The position numbers and the translations under genes are program-made. From the NCBI RefSeq assembly GCF_001417735.1, contig NZ_BBUZ01000058.1:1-33969 (forward strand): a stretch of DNA of 33,969 nt. The letters are read 5' to 3'. Each line of letters begins with the position of its first letter. The stretch's first letter is position 1. The notes below the pieces were generated by a model. That model searched no databases. It saw only the letters and a program-made list of their open reading frames with translations, and had not been told where the DNA came from. The DNA comes from Streptomyces sp. NBRC 110028 (GTDB lineage: Bacteria; Actinomycetota; Actinomycetes; Streptomycetales; Streptomycetaceae). Positions 13,037 through 20,629 of the stretch are shown piece by piece.

Positions 13037-13054
13037 AGTTGCCGCCCGGCAACT
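13037..13054 (-). promoter_or_regulatory. Inverted repeat overlapping the likely kinase promoter
   Basis: AGTTGCCG-CC-CGGCAACT has perfect 8-bp arms, 111 bases upstream of the kinase start. On the minus strand TTGCCG within it could be a -35 element, with TATGGC 17 bases downstream as a weak -10. That placement would let a regulator bound to the repeat control the kinase-phosphatase operon. The repeat is plain; the promoter assignment is weak. The rest of the gene-free stretch 12927-13281 shows only the promoter features of the divergent PP2C gene. Confidence 0.45.
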
Positions 13055-13231
13055 ATTGACGGACGGGCCCACCCACCCGAAGGCTGACACGTTCGAGCGC
13101 CACCGCGACAGCGATGAGCGAATGCCGGACAAATGTGGTACAGCAGGGGATATCCCGGCGCGTCCCGCCCATAACGGGCGATCAAGGTCGCGACGCCGAG
13201 CGCCCGCTCCACGCGACCGGGACCCGGAGAT

Positions 13232-13249
13232 AATTGTCGTACGACAATT
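13232..13249 (+). promoter_or_regulatory. Perfect 18-bp palindrome upstream of the divergent PP2C gene
   Basis: AATTGTCGTACGACAATT is a perfect palindrome containing TTGTC-N4-GACAA. It sits 32 bases upstream of the GTG start of the PP2C gene and about 17 bases upstream of a TAGAAT hexamer (13267-13272), so it covers the -35 region. A related site lies at the 3' end of the same gene. It is a strong candidate operator. Confidence 0.6.
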
Positions 13250-13266
13250 GTTGTCACCATGGTGCA

Positions 13267-13272
13267 TAGAAT
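13267..13272 (+). promoter_or_regulatory. Candidate -10 element for a leaderless PP2C transcript
   Basis: TAGAAT matches five of six positions of TATAAT. Transcription would start about 7-10 bases later, at or next to the GTG at 13282. This agrees with the absence of a ribosome-binding site before that GTG and suggests a leaderless mRNA. The -35 region is occupied by the palindrome rather than by a good TTGACA. Confidence 0.35.
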
Positions 13273-13281
13273 GCGCTCGCG

Positions 13282-14571
13282 GTGATCACGGACATCGCCG
13301 CGCCCCCGGCGCGTTTCGAGAAGCAGGACGATGTGGACAAAATTTCTACGGTCGAGCGGGCGCTGCGCACAGCCCCGCCTCACGCTCTGCTCGATGTCGT
13401 CACGGCCGCCCTGGCCGAGCAGTGCGGCGCCGAACAGGTGGAGCTCCTCATGGCGGACTACGCCATGCGGTCGCTCCAGGCTGTGAATCCGGGGCTCCAC
13501 GGCGCCGAGCCGGTGCCCATCCAGGGCAGCCCCCAGGGTCGCGCCTTCGGGTCACAGGAGCCGTGCGTCATCCGGAACGGCCGGGGGGAAGGCGGGCACG
13601 ACACGGTGACCGCGCACCTGCCGATGACCATCCGCGGCGACCGGATGGGGGTGCTGTCGCTGCGGCTGCCCACCGAACAGGACGCCCGGGCCCAGATGCA
13701 CTACCTCCAGGCGGTCTGCGAGGCCCTGGGCCATGAGATCCTCGTCGCCGAGCGCGATACGGACCTCTATCTCCTGGCCCGGCGCACCACCCGGCTGACC
13801 CTGGCCGCCGAGATGCAGTGGCAGTTGCTGCCCGGCCGCTCGTGCGCGCGTCCCGAGTTCTCGCTCGGGGCGCATCTGGAGCCGGCGTACGCGATCTTCG
13901 GCGACAACTTCGACTGGTCCGCCTCGGCCGACCATCTGACGCTCACCATCACCAACGGCATGGGGGAGGGCATCGAGGCGTCGCTGCTGACCAGCCTCGC
14001 CGTGAGCGCGCTGCGCAACGCGCGGCGCGCGGGTCTGGGCCTGTGCGATCAGGCGAGCCTGGCCGACCAGGCAGTCTACGCCCATTACCGGGGGGAGGCC
14101 CATGTGTCGGCGCTGCTGCTGCGGTTCGGCTTCACGACCGGGGAGGTGGAGGTCGTGGACGCGGGGTCGCCGCGGATGTGGCGCCAGCGGGAGCGCTCGG
14201 TGGAGCCCGTACGGTTCGACGCGCAGTTGCCGCTCGGGATGTTCGAGGACACCGTCTATGTCGCCGAGCACTTCACCGCCCAGCCCGGCGACCGCTTCCT
14301 GTTCGGGAGCGACGGGGTGTACGAGGCCCTGTCCCCCTCGGGCGAGAGCTACGGGGAGCGGGCGCTGGCCCGCGCGCTGGGCAACACCCAGCTGCTGCCA
14401 CCGACCCAGGTGCCCCAGGCGGTGCTGCGCCAGCTCGCCGACTTCCGCTTCGACACCCCGCTGGACGACGACGCCCTGGTGGTCTGCCTCGACTGGTACG
14501 GGCGGAGGGAACGGGGGGAATCCGCCGAAGAGGCACCGGAAGCGGAATCTCCGGAAATCGTTGTCATTTGA
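13282..14571 (+). CDS. GAF-PP2C (SpoIIE-like) phosphatase family protein with an altered metal site
   Basis: This 429-residue cytoplasmic protein has a GAF-like sensor at about residues 25-160 (LLDVVTAALAEQCGAEQVELLMADYAM, then MTIRGDRMGVLSLRLP). A linker helix and a PP2C_SIIE domain (about 180-415) follow. The catalytic motifs read GDNFDW (about 208), TITNGMGEGIEAS (about 222), GSDGVYEAL and LDDDALVVCLDW. The second motif is normally GDVxGHG, so the metal-binding Asp is Asn225 here and the His is Glu. Either activity is altered or the protein works as a sensor or decoy. GTG 13282 is taken as the start because of the upstream -10; GTG 13333, preceded by AGCAGGA, is an alternative. The gene is divergent from the kinase-PP2C operon and sits between two TTGTC-N4-GACAA repeats. 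Confidence 0.82.
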   Translation: MITDIAAPPARFEKQDDVDKISTVERALRTAPPHALLDVVTAALAEQCGAEQVELLMADYAMRSLQAVNPGLHGAEPVPIQGSPQGRAFGSQEPCVIRNGRGEGGHDTVTAHLPMTIRGDRMGVLSLRLPTEQDARAQMHYLQAVCEALGHEILVAERDTDLYLLARRTTRLTLAAEMQWQLLPGRSCARPEFSLGAHLEPAYAIFGDNFDWSASADHLTLTITNGMGEGIEASLLTSLAVSALRNARRAGLGLCDQASLADQAVYAHYRGEAHVSALLLRFGFTTGEVEVVDAGSPRMWRQRERSVEPVRFDAQLPLGMFEDTVYVAEHFTAQPGDRFLFGSDGVYEALSPSGESYGERALARALGNTQLLPPTQVPQAVLRQLADFRFDTPLDDDALVVCLDWYGRRERGESAEEAPEAESPEIVVI

Positions 14572-14574
14572 CAA
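14561..14574 (+). promoter_or_regulatory. Second TTGTC-N4-GACAA inverted repeat, across the PP2C stop codon
   Basis: TTGTCATTTGACAA spans the last codons and TGA (14569-14571) of the PP2C gene and shares its TTGTC/GACAA arms with the upstream palindrome at 13234-13247. It may be a second binding site for the same regulator, for example for looping or roadblock control. Its position inside coding sequence makes function uncertain. Confidence 0.4.
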
Positions 14575-14620
14575 CCATGCCCGGATGACAAGAATCTAGT
14601 GCCCGGATGCACCCTTTCAC

Positions 14621-14647
14621 GGAGCCGCCGGGGTTCCCCGGCGCTCC
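14621..14647. terminator. Bidirectional hairpin between convergent PP2C and marR genes
   Basis: The arms are GGAGC plus GCCGGGG, pairing with CCCCGGC plus GCTCC. That is 12 base pairs with a single bulged C at 14626 and a two-base TT centre. It lies 50 bases after the PP2C stop and about 110 bases after the end of the convergent marR gene. No U-tract follows, which is usual for Streptomyces. Confidence 0.6.
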
Positions 14648-14758
14648 TCCGGCACCCTCGGCGACGACAGCCGAAGACGGACCGCGGCGACGACAGACGG
14701 GGGACGGACCGTGGCACACGGGTCGATCAGGCATGCGGGCCCGCGCCCGGCGGAGGGT

Positions 14759-15268
14759 TCAGGCGAACCGCACCGCGCCGTCCTCGGTGTCGCCCCGGCG
14801 GAGGATCGGCGCCGTCTCGTCCACGGCTTCCTGAAACCCCTTCAGCCCCTCCAGCAGCGCCTTGCGGGCGGTCGGGGTCATGGCGGCGATGGCGGTCAGC
14901 AGGGCCTCCTCCCGGCGGGCCCGCAGCTCCAGCAGATACGCCTTGCCGTGGCTGGTCAGCCGCAGTTCGAGCTCCCGGCGGCTGACCGGGCTGGGCGCGC
15001 GCTCCACGAATCCGAGCGCCTGCAGCCGGTCGCACAGACGGCTCACGGACGAGGGCGCCGAGCCCAGCAGTTCCCCGAGCGTGCGGAGGTTGATCCCCTC
15101 CTCACGGTCCAGGCTGTACAGGACGCGCAGCTGTGACGCCGACACCGGGGACGAGGAGACGGCGTCCCGCCCCCGCTCCCACAGCACCTCGAGCAGTTCG
15201 ATCACCTCGCACGCCATCCGAGCGGATTCGCGGGACCGGCGGTGAGAGGGTGCCGGATTCACGCCCAT
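14759..15268 (-). CDS. MarR family transcriptional regulator
   Basis: This 169-residue winged-helix protein has SASQLRVLYSLDREEGINLRTLGELLGSAPSSVSRLCDRLQALGFVERA as the helix-turn-helix. The wing follows (SPVSRRELELRLTSHGKAYL), in which SRRE stands at the usual DxRR position. A C-terminal helix bundle serves dimerisation. ATG 15268 lies just after AGTGCACT, a short palindrome at 15274-15281. It is divergent from the MEDS-ATPase gene across 224 bases, so that gene is its most likely target, but no strong operator stands out. It converges with the PP2C gene at the 14621-14647 hairpin. Confidence 0.85.
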   Translation of the reverse strand: MGVNPAPSHRRSRESARMACEVIELLEVLWERGRDAVSSSPVSASQLRVLYSLDREEGINLRTLGELLGSAPSSVSRLCDRLQALGFVERAPSPVSRRELELRLTSHGKAYLLELRARREEALLTAIAAMTPTARKALLEGLKGFQEAVDETAPILRRGDTEDGAVRFA

Positions 15269-15492
15269 AACAGTGCACTCCGAATCAGCGTCTTCGGCCC
15301 CTTGGTGCCGACCTTGCGCCTTGCTCCCGCTGCAACCTTATCCCCGGTCCGGCACGCGCCCCCTCTCGGACGTGCGCACGGCCACGCCGGGCACTCCTTG
15401 GGTACAGTGGGGCGGTCCTCAGACCACTCCCCCATCCGCTCGCCGGGGGCGGCCCGGGCCGGGTCCTGACTTTCCGCGATCGGGGTGACTTG

Positions 15493-16425
15493 GTGGTGAG
15501 CACCGAAGCCGCCGCCGGTCCCTTCGTCCACCCGGCCCTGTTCTACCGGGACGACGAGGACTATCTGACCGGCACCCTGCCCTTCGTGCTCGACGGTCTG
15601 CGCGCCGGCGAGCCGGTGGCGGTGGCCGTCCCCGGCGCCGGCCTCCGGCTCCTGCGGAGCGCGCTCGGACGGGATGGCGCGAAGGTGCGGTTCCTCGACA
15701 TGACCGTGGCCGGGCGCAACCCCGGGCGGATCATCCCCGCGGTGCTGCGGGACTTCGCCGACCGGCACCCGGGCGGCCGGGTGCGGATCATCGGCGAACC
15801 CATCTGGGCCGGCCGCACGGCGGCCGAGTACGGTCCGTGCGTCCAGCACGAGGCGCTGATCAACCTGGCCTTCCGCGGCCGCGAGGTCACCATCCTGTGC
15901 CCGTACGACAGCCGGCGGCTGGACGACGGCGCGCTCGCCGACGCGTGGCTGACCCACCCGGTGGTCATCGAGGACGGCCGGGAGCGCCCGAGCCACGTCT
16001 ACGACCCCGAGCGCGCCACCGCGGCGCACAACGAGCCGCTGCCCCCGCCCGCAGGCGTCCCCGCCTTCTCCTTCGACGCCGAACGTCTGCCCCTCGCCCG
16101 CGAGTTCGCGGTCGCGGCCGGTGAGCGGCTCGGCCTCGCCGGGCAGCGCCTTGGCGATCTGGCCCTGGCGACGTCCGAGTTGACCACCAACAGCGTGCTG
16201 CACGGCGCCGGTCGCGGCACGGTGCGGGTCTGGGAGCGGGCCGGGCAGGTGCTGTGCCAGGTCGAGGACGGCGGCCGCCTCAGCGATCCGCTCGCCGGGC
16301 GGCGACCGGCCGCGCCGGGTCAGGTCGGCGGCCGGGGCCTGCTGCTGGTGCATCGGGTCACCGACCTGGTCCGGGTGCACACCGGTCCGGACGGCACCAC
16401 CATCCGGTTCCACCTCGGCCGGTAG
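15493..16425 (+). CDS. MEDS domain plus HATPase anti-sigma-type protein (RsbA/RsbW-like)
   Basis: The protein has about 310 residues. Residues about 10-165 form a MEDS (DcmR-like sensory) domain: HPALFYRDDEDYLTGTLPFVLDGLRAGEPVAVAV, then IIGEPIWAGRTAAEY and HEALINLAF. Residues about 190-310 form a GHKL ATPase of the RsbW type, with LATSELTTNSVLHG (N box, Mg2+ site) and VGGRGLLLVHRVTDLV (G box); it ends immediately after the fold (TTIRFHLGR). RsbW-type ATPases hold sigma factors or phosphorylate STAS partners. GTG 15493 or 15496 both follow GGGG at 15482-15485; I chose the first. It stands beside two PP2C genes, the natural antagonists of such kinases. No STAS or sigma gene is adjacent. Confidence 0.85.
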   Translation: MVSTEAAAGPFVHPALFYRDDEDYLTGTLPFVLDGLRAGEPVAVAVPGAGLRLLRSALGRDGAKVRFLDMTVAGRNPGRIIPAVLRDFADRHPGGRVRIIGEPIWAGRTAAEYGPCVQHEALINLAFRGREVTILCPYDSRRLDDGALADAWLTHPVVIEDGRERPSHVYDPERATAAHNEPLPPPAGVPAFSFDAERLPLAREFAVAAGERLGLAGQRLGDLALATSELTTNSVLHGAGRGTVRVWERAGQVLCQVEDGGRLSDPLAGRRPAAPGQVGGRGLLLVHRVTDLVRVHTGPDGTTIRFHLGR

Positions 16426-16527
16426 GCCCGGTCCGGCGACGCGGCGCACCGCTCGTCGCTCCCGTACGCCACAGGGCACCGGCTCGGCCGCCACCCGGGC
16501 CCGGCCAACGCCTGACACCGTGCCCCC

Positions 16528-17661
16528 TCATCGGCCCTGTACGTGTCCGCTGAACGCGGTGATCAGGCTGTGGGGCGCGTCGTCGCCGAACATGAGCTCG
16601 TGGAGCTCGGCGCCTTCGGCGGCGGCCGCGGCACCGCGCGGGAACATGGCCTGCTCGTACGCGGTGAGCGCGGTCTCGAGGTCGTCCGGGTGCGCGGCGA
16701 GGGCCTTGCCGAGTTCGGCGCCGTCGTACATGGCCAGGTTGGCGCCTTCGCCGTTGGGGGCCGACAGGTGGGCGGCGTCGCCGAGCAGGGTCACCCCCGG
16801 CACCCGGTCCCAACGGTGCCCGGCCGGCAGCGCGTTGAGGGGGCGCAGGACCGGTGCAGTGTCGCCGTCGGTGATCAGCGCGGTCAGCTCCGGCGCCCAG
16901 CCGGCGAACTCCTCCGCGATCCGCGCGGTGGCCGCGGCGGCGTCGCTGAAGTCGATGGCGGCGAACCAGTCCTGCGGCCCGGTGAGCGCCACGTAGGTGT
17001 GCAGGGTGCCGCCGCTCTCGCGGTGCGCCTGGATCCCCTTGCCCGGCGCGAGCGCGAGCAGCGACCCGCCGCCGACCGCTTTCGCGGCGGCGGGGTGCCG
17101 GGAGTCGCCGTCGAACAGGCAGGTCTCGACGAACGCCCGGCCGATGTACTCGGGGGCCGCGTCGGAGAGCAGCGGCCGGACCCGTGACCACGCGCCGTCC
17201 GCGCCGACCAGCAGGCTCGTGGCCACGGTGGTGCCGTCGGCGAAGGTCACCTCGTGGCGGCCCACGCCGAGCGTCTGGACGCCGCTGACCTTGTGGCCCC
17301 ACCGGACGGTACCGGCCGGGAGCGCGTCGAGCAGGATCCGGCGCAGCTCGCCGCGTTGGACCTCGGGGCGCCCGCCCGTGCCGTCGTCGGGCTGTTCGAA
17401 CAGGGCGGTCCCGTTCCGGTCGAGGATCCGCATCGCCTGGCGGCCCTCCAGGATGAGGCCACGGAACTGGTCCATCAGATCCGCCGCCTCAAGGGCGAGT
17501 TGGCCGTTGTGGTCGTGGATGTCGAGCATCCCGCCCTGCCCGCGGGCGGTCGGCGACGGCTCCGCCTCGTAGACCGTGGCCGGGATGCCGTGGACGTGCA
17601 GGACGCGGGCGAGCGTCAGCCCGCCGAGTCCGGCGCCGATGATCGTGACGTCAGTGGTCAT
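16528..17661 (-). CDS. FAD-dependent monooxygenase, TetX-like
   Basis: This 377-residue class A flavoprotein monooxygenase starts at ATG 17661 (MTTDVTIIGAGLGGL), preceded by AGGA; the open frame upstream of it is not protein-like. The FAD dinucleotide motif GAGLGG lies at residues 9-14, followed by VYEAEPSP. GGMLDIHDHNGQLALEAADL corresponds to the GGTLDLH...GQEAMKKAGL stretch of TetX, and EVQRGELRRILLDALPAGTVRW to its RNDLRAILLNSL segment. The second FAD motif is LLGDAAHLSAPNGEGANLA. The family hydroxylates aromatic substrates using NADPH and O2; TetX members inactivate tetracyclines. Substrate here is unknown. The gene is single and converges with the MEDS-ATPase gene. Confidence 0.88.
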   Translation of the reverse strand: MTTDVTIIGAGLGGLTLARVLHVHGIPATVYEAEPSPTARGQGGMLDIHDHNGQLALEAADLMDQFRGLILEGRQAMRILDRNGTALFEQPDDGTGGRPEVQRGELRRILLDALPAGTVRWGHKVSGVQTLGVGRHEVTFADGTTVATSLLVGADGAWSRVRPLLSDAAPEYIGRAFVETCLFDGDSRHPAAAKAVGGGSLLALAPGKGIQAHRESGGTLHTYVALTGPQDWFAAIDFSDAAAATARIAEEFAGWAPELTALITDGDTAPVLRPLNALPAGHRWDRVPGVTLLGDAAHLSAPNGEGANLAMYDGAELGKALAAHPDDLETALTAYEQAMFPRGAAAAAEGAELHELMFGDDAPHSLITAFSGHVQGR

Positions 17662-18049
17662 GGTGATTCCTCGCGTGTGGCACGCCCGCCGGGTCGGCAC
17701 CCGGCGGGATCTCCGCAAAGCTCCCAGGGCCCGCCGACGAGCCGCCGACATCGGACCGACAGATCCCCGACCGCCTCGGCGATGGACGCCCTCCCCACAG
17801 GAGCGTTCTACCCAATAACGGCCATCACGCCTATTACCACCCAAGGCCGACATGAACGACAGGTGTCGAGTGTTCACGCCGTCTTCGCCATTCGTGGGAC
17901 GACATGGTCACCAAGGGGTTGACGCCGACACAACATCGGGGTTGTCATTCCATATGACAGAAACAACTATCCGCATCGCGGAAGTTCTGTCTATCCCGGA
18001 CCTCCTCCGCACCACTCACCCCACCGATACCGTCGAAAGGTCCCCATCC
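17662..18049. promoter_or_regulatory. Divergent control region between the monooxygenase and the allantoin operon
   Basis: This 388-base gene-free stretch holds an inverted repeat TGTCAT-TCCAT-ATGACA at 17943-17959, 91-107 bases before the allantoicase start. TTGACG lies just upstream at 17919-17924, with no convincing -10 at the right distance. GAAAGG at 18035-18040 is the allantoicase ribosome site. The repeat is the best candidate operator for the allantoin genes; which regulator reads it is unknown. Between 17662 and about 17880 I see nothing beyond the monooxygenase leader. Confidence 0.45.
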
Positions 18050-19165
18050 ATGACGCAGGCCACTCATTTCTCCGGAGACGCGCAGCCGTACGGTGGTGGC
18101 GACCCCTACGCCGACTACCGCAGCGCCGAGGTCCCCTTCGGCCATCTGGTCGACCTGGCCGACCGTCGGCTGGGGGGCAGTGTCATCGCCGCGAACGATG
18201 AGTTCTTCGCCGAGCGGGAGAACCTGCTGATCCCGAGCCCGGCGGTGTTCGACCCCGAGCACTTCGGCCACAAGGGCAAGATCATGGACGGCTGGGAGAC
18301 CCGGCGCCGCCGTGGCACCGGCGGTGACGCACCGCATCCGGCGGATGACGATCACGACTGGGCGCTGGTCCGGCTGGGGGCGCCAGGGGTGATCCGCGGC
18401 CTGATCGTGGACACCGCGCACTTCCGGGGCAACTATCCGCAGGCGGTCAGCGTGCAGGCGACCTCGGCGCCGCCGTCCGCCTCGCCCGCCGAGCTGCTGG
18501 CGGACGGCACGGAGTGGACGGAGATCGTGCCGCGCACCCCGGTGGGTGGTCACGCGGCCAACGCCTTCGCGGTCGACGTGGAGCGGCGCTTCACCCACCT
18601 GCGCGTCGCCCAGCATCCCGATGGCGGGATCGCCCGTCTGCGGGTGTACGGGGAGGTCACCGCCGATCCGGAGTGGCTGGCCGCGCTGGGCACGTTCGAC
18701 GTGGTGGCGCTGGAGAACGGCGGTGCGGTCGAGGACGCGTCGGACCGGTTCTACTCGTCGCCGGCCAACACGATTCTGCCCGGCCGGTCGCGCAAGATGG
18801 ACGACGGCTGGGAGACGCGACGCCGCCGTGACCGCGGCAACGACTGGGTGCGCTACCGGCTCACCGCACAGGCGGTGATCCGGGCCGTCGAGATCGACAC
18901 CGGCTATCTGAAGGGCAACTCCGCGGGCTGGGCCGCGCTCTACGGACAGGATCAGGAGACGGGCTCGGACGAGTGGTTCGAGATCCTGCCGCGCACCCGG
19001 CTCCAGCCCGATACGGTGCACCGCTTCCTCGTGGACGAGCCGACGGCGACACACGTACGGATCGACGTCTTCCCCGACGGCGGCATCTCCCGGCTGCGAC
19101 TGCACGGCTCGCTGACCGACACCGGCGCCAAGAACCTCGCCGAGCGCACCGCCGAACTGTCCTGA
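18050..19165 (+). CDS. alc: Allantoicase
   Basis: It hydrolyses allantoate to ureidoglycolate and urea in purine catabolism (EC 3.5.3.4). The 371-residue protein has the family's two homologous beta-sandwich halves. The first (about residues 45-205) contains GKIMDGWETRRRRGTG and DWALVRLGAPGVIRGLIVDTAHFRGNYP. The second (about 225-365) contains RKMDDGWETRRRRDRG and DWVRYRLTAQAVIRAVEIDTGYLKGN. This repeat of K-MD-GWETRRRR is diagnostic. Start ATG 18050 follows GAAAGG by nine bases. The length is normal for bacterial allantoicases. It heads a four-gene plus-strand run (gaps of 56, 67 and 59 bases) in which allantoinase, which makes its substrate, comes next. Confidence 0.95.
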   Translation: MTQATHFSGDAQPYGGGDPYADYRSAEVPFGHLVDLADRRLGGSVIAANDEFFAERENLLIPSPAVFDPEHFGHKGKIMDGWETRRRRGTGGDAPHPADDDHDWALVRLGAPGVIRGLIVDTAHFRGNYPQAVSVQATSAPPSASPAELLADGTEWTEIVPRTPVGGHAANAFAVDVERRFTHLRVAQHPDGGIARLRVYGEVTADPEWLAALGTFDVVALENGGAVEDASDRFYSSPANTILPGRSRKMDDGWETRRRRDRGNDWVRYRLTAQAVIRAVEIDTGYLKGNSAGWAALYGQDQETGSDEWFEILPRTRLQPDTVHRFLVDEPTATHVRIDVFPDGGISRLRLHGSLTDTGAKNLAERTAELS

Positions 19166-19221
19166 CCCATCCGGTCACCGACAGCGAATCCGTCACGAGT
19201 AGCAGAAACGGCAGGAATGAG

Positions 19222-20562
19222 ATGACCGGACTGGATCTGGTGTTCCGCGCGCCCCGGGTGATCACAGCCGCCGGAGAGGTGTCCCGGTGCGTGGGCGTCT
19301 CCGACGGCAGGATCGTCGCCATCGAACCGCTGGACGCGGCCCTGGAAGGGGAGCGTGTCGTCGAGCTCGGGAGCGACGTGGTGCTGCTGCCGGGCCTGGT
19401 GGACACCCACGTACACGTCAACGAGCCGGGCCGCACCGAGTGGGAGGGGTTCGCCAGCGCGACCCGCTCCGCGGCCGCCGGCGGGATCACCACGATCATC
19501 GACATGCCGCTCAACAGCATCCCGCCGACGGTCGACGTCGACGCGCTGCAGGTCAAGCGCAAGGCCGCGGAAGGCAGCTCATGGGTCGACGTCGGCTTCT
19601 GGGGCGGTGCGGTGCCCGGCAACCTCGACGGGCTGCGCGCACTGCACGACGCGGGGGTGTTCGGCTTCAAGTGTTTCCTGCTCCACTCCGGTGTGGACGA
19701 GTTCCCACCGCTGGCGCCGGAGCAGCTGGAGGGGGCGCTGCGTCAGCTCGCCTCCTTCGGCGCCATGATGATCGTGCACGCCGAGGACGCCCACGCCATC
19801 GACCGGGCCGCCACCCCGCACGGTGAGAGCTACGGCGATTTCCTGCGCTCACGGCCGCGCGGCGCGGAGAACCTCGCCATCGCGCAAGTGATCGAACTGG
19901 CCCGATGGACCGGTTGCCGCGTGCACATCCTCCATCTGTCGAGCTCCGACGCACTGCCGATGATCAGCTCGGCGCGCCGCGAAGGCGTGCGGCTCAGCGT
20001 GGAAACCTGCCCCCACTACCTCTCCTTCACCGCGGAGGAGATCCCCGACGGGGCGACGCAGTTCAAATGCTGTCCCCCCATACGGGAAGCCGGCAACCGC
20101 GAGCTGCTGTGGCGGGGACTCGGCGACGGGGTGATCGACCAGGTGGTTTCCGACCACTCCCCCTGCACGGAAGAGCTGAAGCGCCTCGACATCGGTGACT
20201 TCGGCATCGCGTGGGGCGGCATCGCCTCGCTGCAGCTGGGCCTGCCCGCGGTGTGGACCGAGGCCCGCCGGCGCGGGCATGCGCTGACCGACGTCGTGCG
20301 CTGGATGGCGGAGAACCCCGCCAGGCAGGCCGGGCTGATCCACAAGGGACAGATCGCGCTGGGCAGCGCGGCGGACTTCTGCGTCTTCGCCCCGGACGAG
20401 GCGTTCGTCGTGGACGTCGCCACCCTCCACCACAAGAACCCCGTATCCGCCTACGTCGGCCGCCCGCTGGCCGGGACGGTGCGCGGCACCTGGCTGAACG
20501 GTGAGCCGGTGGACATCGATCAGCCGCCGCGCGGACGGCTGCTGAGGCGAGGAATGGCCTGA
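19222..20562 (+). CDS. allB: Allantoinase
   Basis: It opens the hydantoin ring of allantoin to give allantoate (EC 3.5.2.5). The 446-residue cyclic amidohydrolase shows the binuclear metal site in order: LVDTHVHVNEPGR near residue 60, FGFKCFL with the Lys that is carboxylated in this family (about 150), IVHAEDAH (about 185), VHILHLSSSDA (about 242) and VVSDHSPC with the metal Asp (about 315). RTEWEGFASATRSAAAGGITTIIDMP is typical of allantoinase rather than dihydropyrimidinase. Start ATG 19222 has GCAGGA upstream. It lies between allantoicase and the permease, so the gene order supports allantoin as the substrate. Confidence 0.95.
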   Translation: MTGLDLVFRAPRVITAAGEVSRCVGVSDGRIVAIEPLDAALEGERVVELGSDVVLLPGLVDTHVHVNEPGRTEWEGFASATRSAAAGGITTIIDMPLNSIPPTVDVDALQVKRKAAEGSSWVDVGFWGGAVPGNLDGLRALHDAGVFGFKCFLLHSGVDEFPPLAPEQLEGALRQLASFGAMMIVHAEDAHAIDRAATPHGESYGDFLRSRPRGAENLAIAQVIELARWTGCRVHILHLSSSDALPMISSARREGVRLSVETCPHYLSFTAEEIPDGATQFKCCPPIREAGNRELLWRGLGDGVIDQVVSDHSPCTEELKRLDIGDFGIAWGGIASLQLGLPAVWTEARRRGHALTDVVRWMAENPARQAGLIHKGQIALGSAADFCVFAPDEAFVVDVATLHHKNPVSAYVGRPLAGTVRGTWLNGEPVDIDQPPRGRLLRRGMA

Positions 20563-20629
20563 CGTACGGCCTGATCAAGGCATCGAAACTCTTACGACAT
20601 ACGGAAACCGCGATGAGGAGCGGCCGGTC

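Noticed and set aside
15400..15405. GGGTAC as a sigma-B-type -10 for the MEDS-ATPase gene
   Set aside because: No GNNT element is found 14-16 bases upstream, so the stress-promoter consensus is not met.
17941..17967. GlnR box upstream of allantoicase
   Set aside because: GAAAC is present at 17960-17964, but the five bases at the required distance (TCCAT) do not fit gTnAC.
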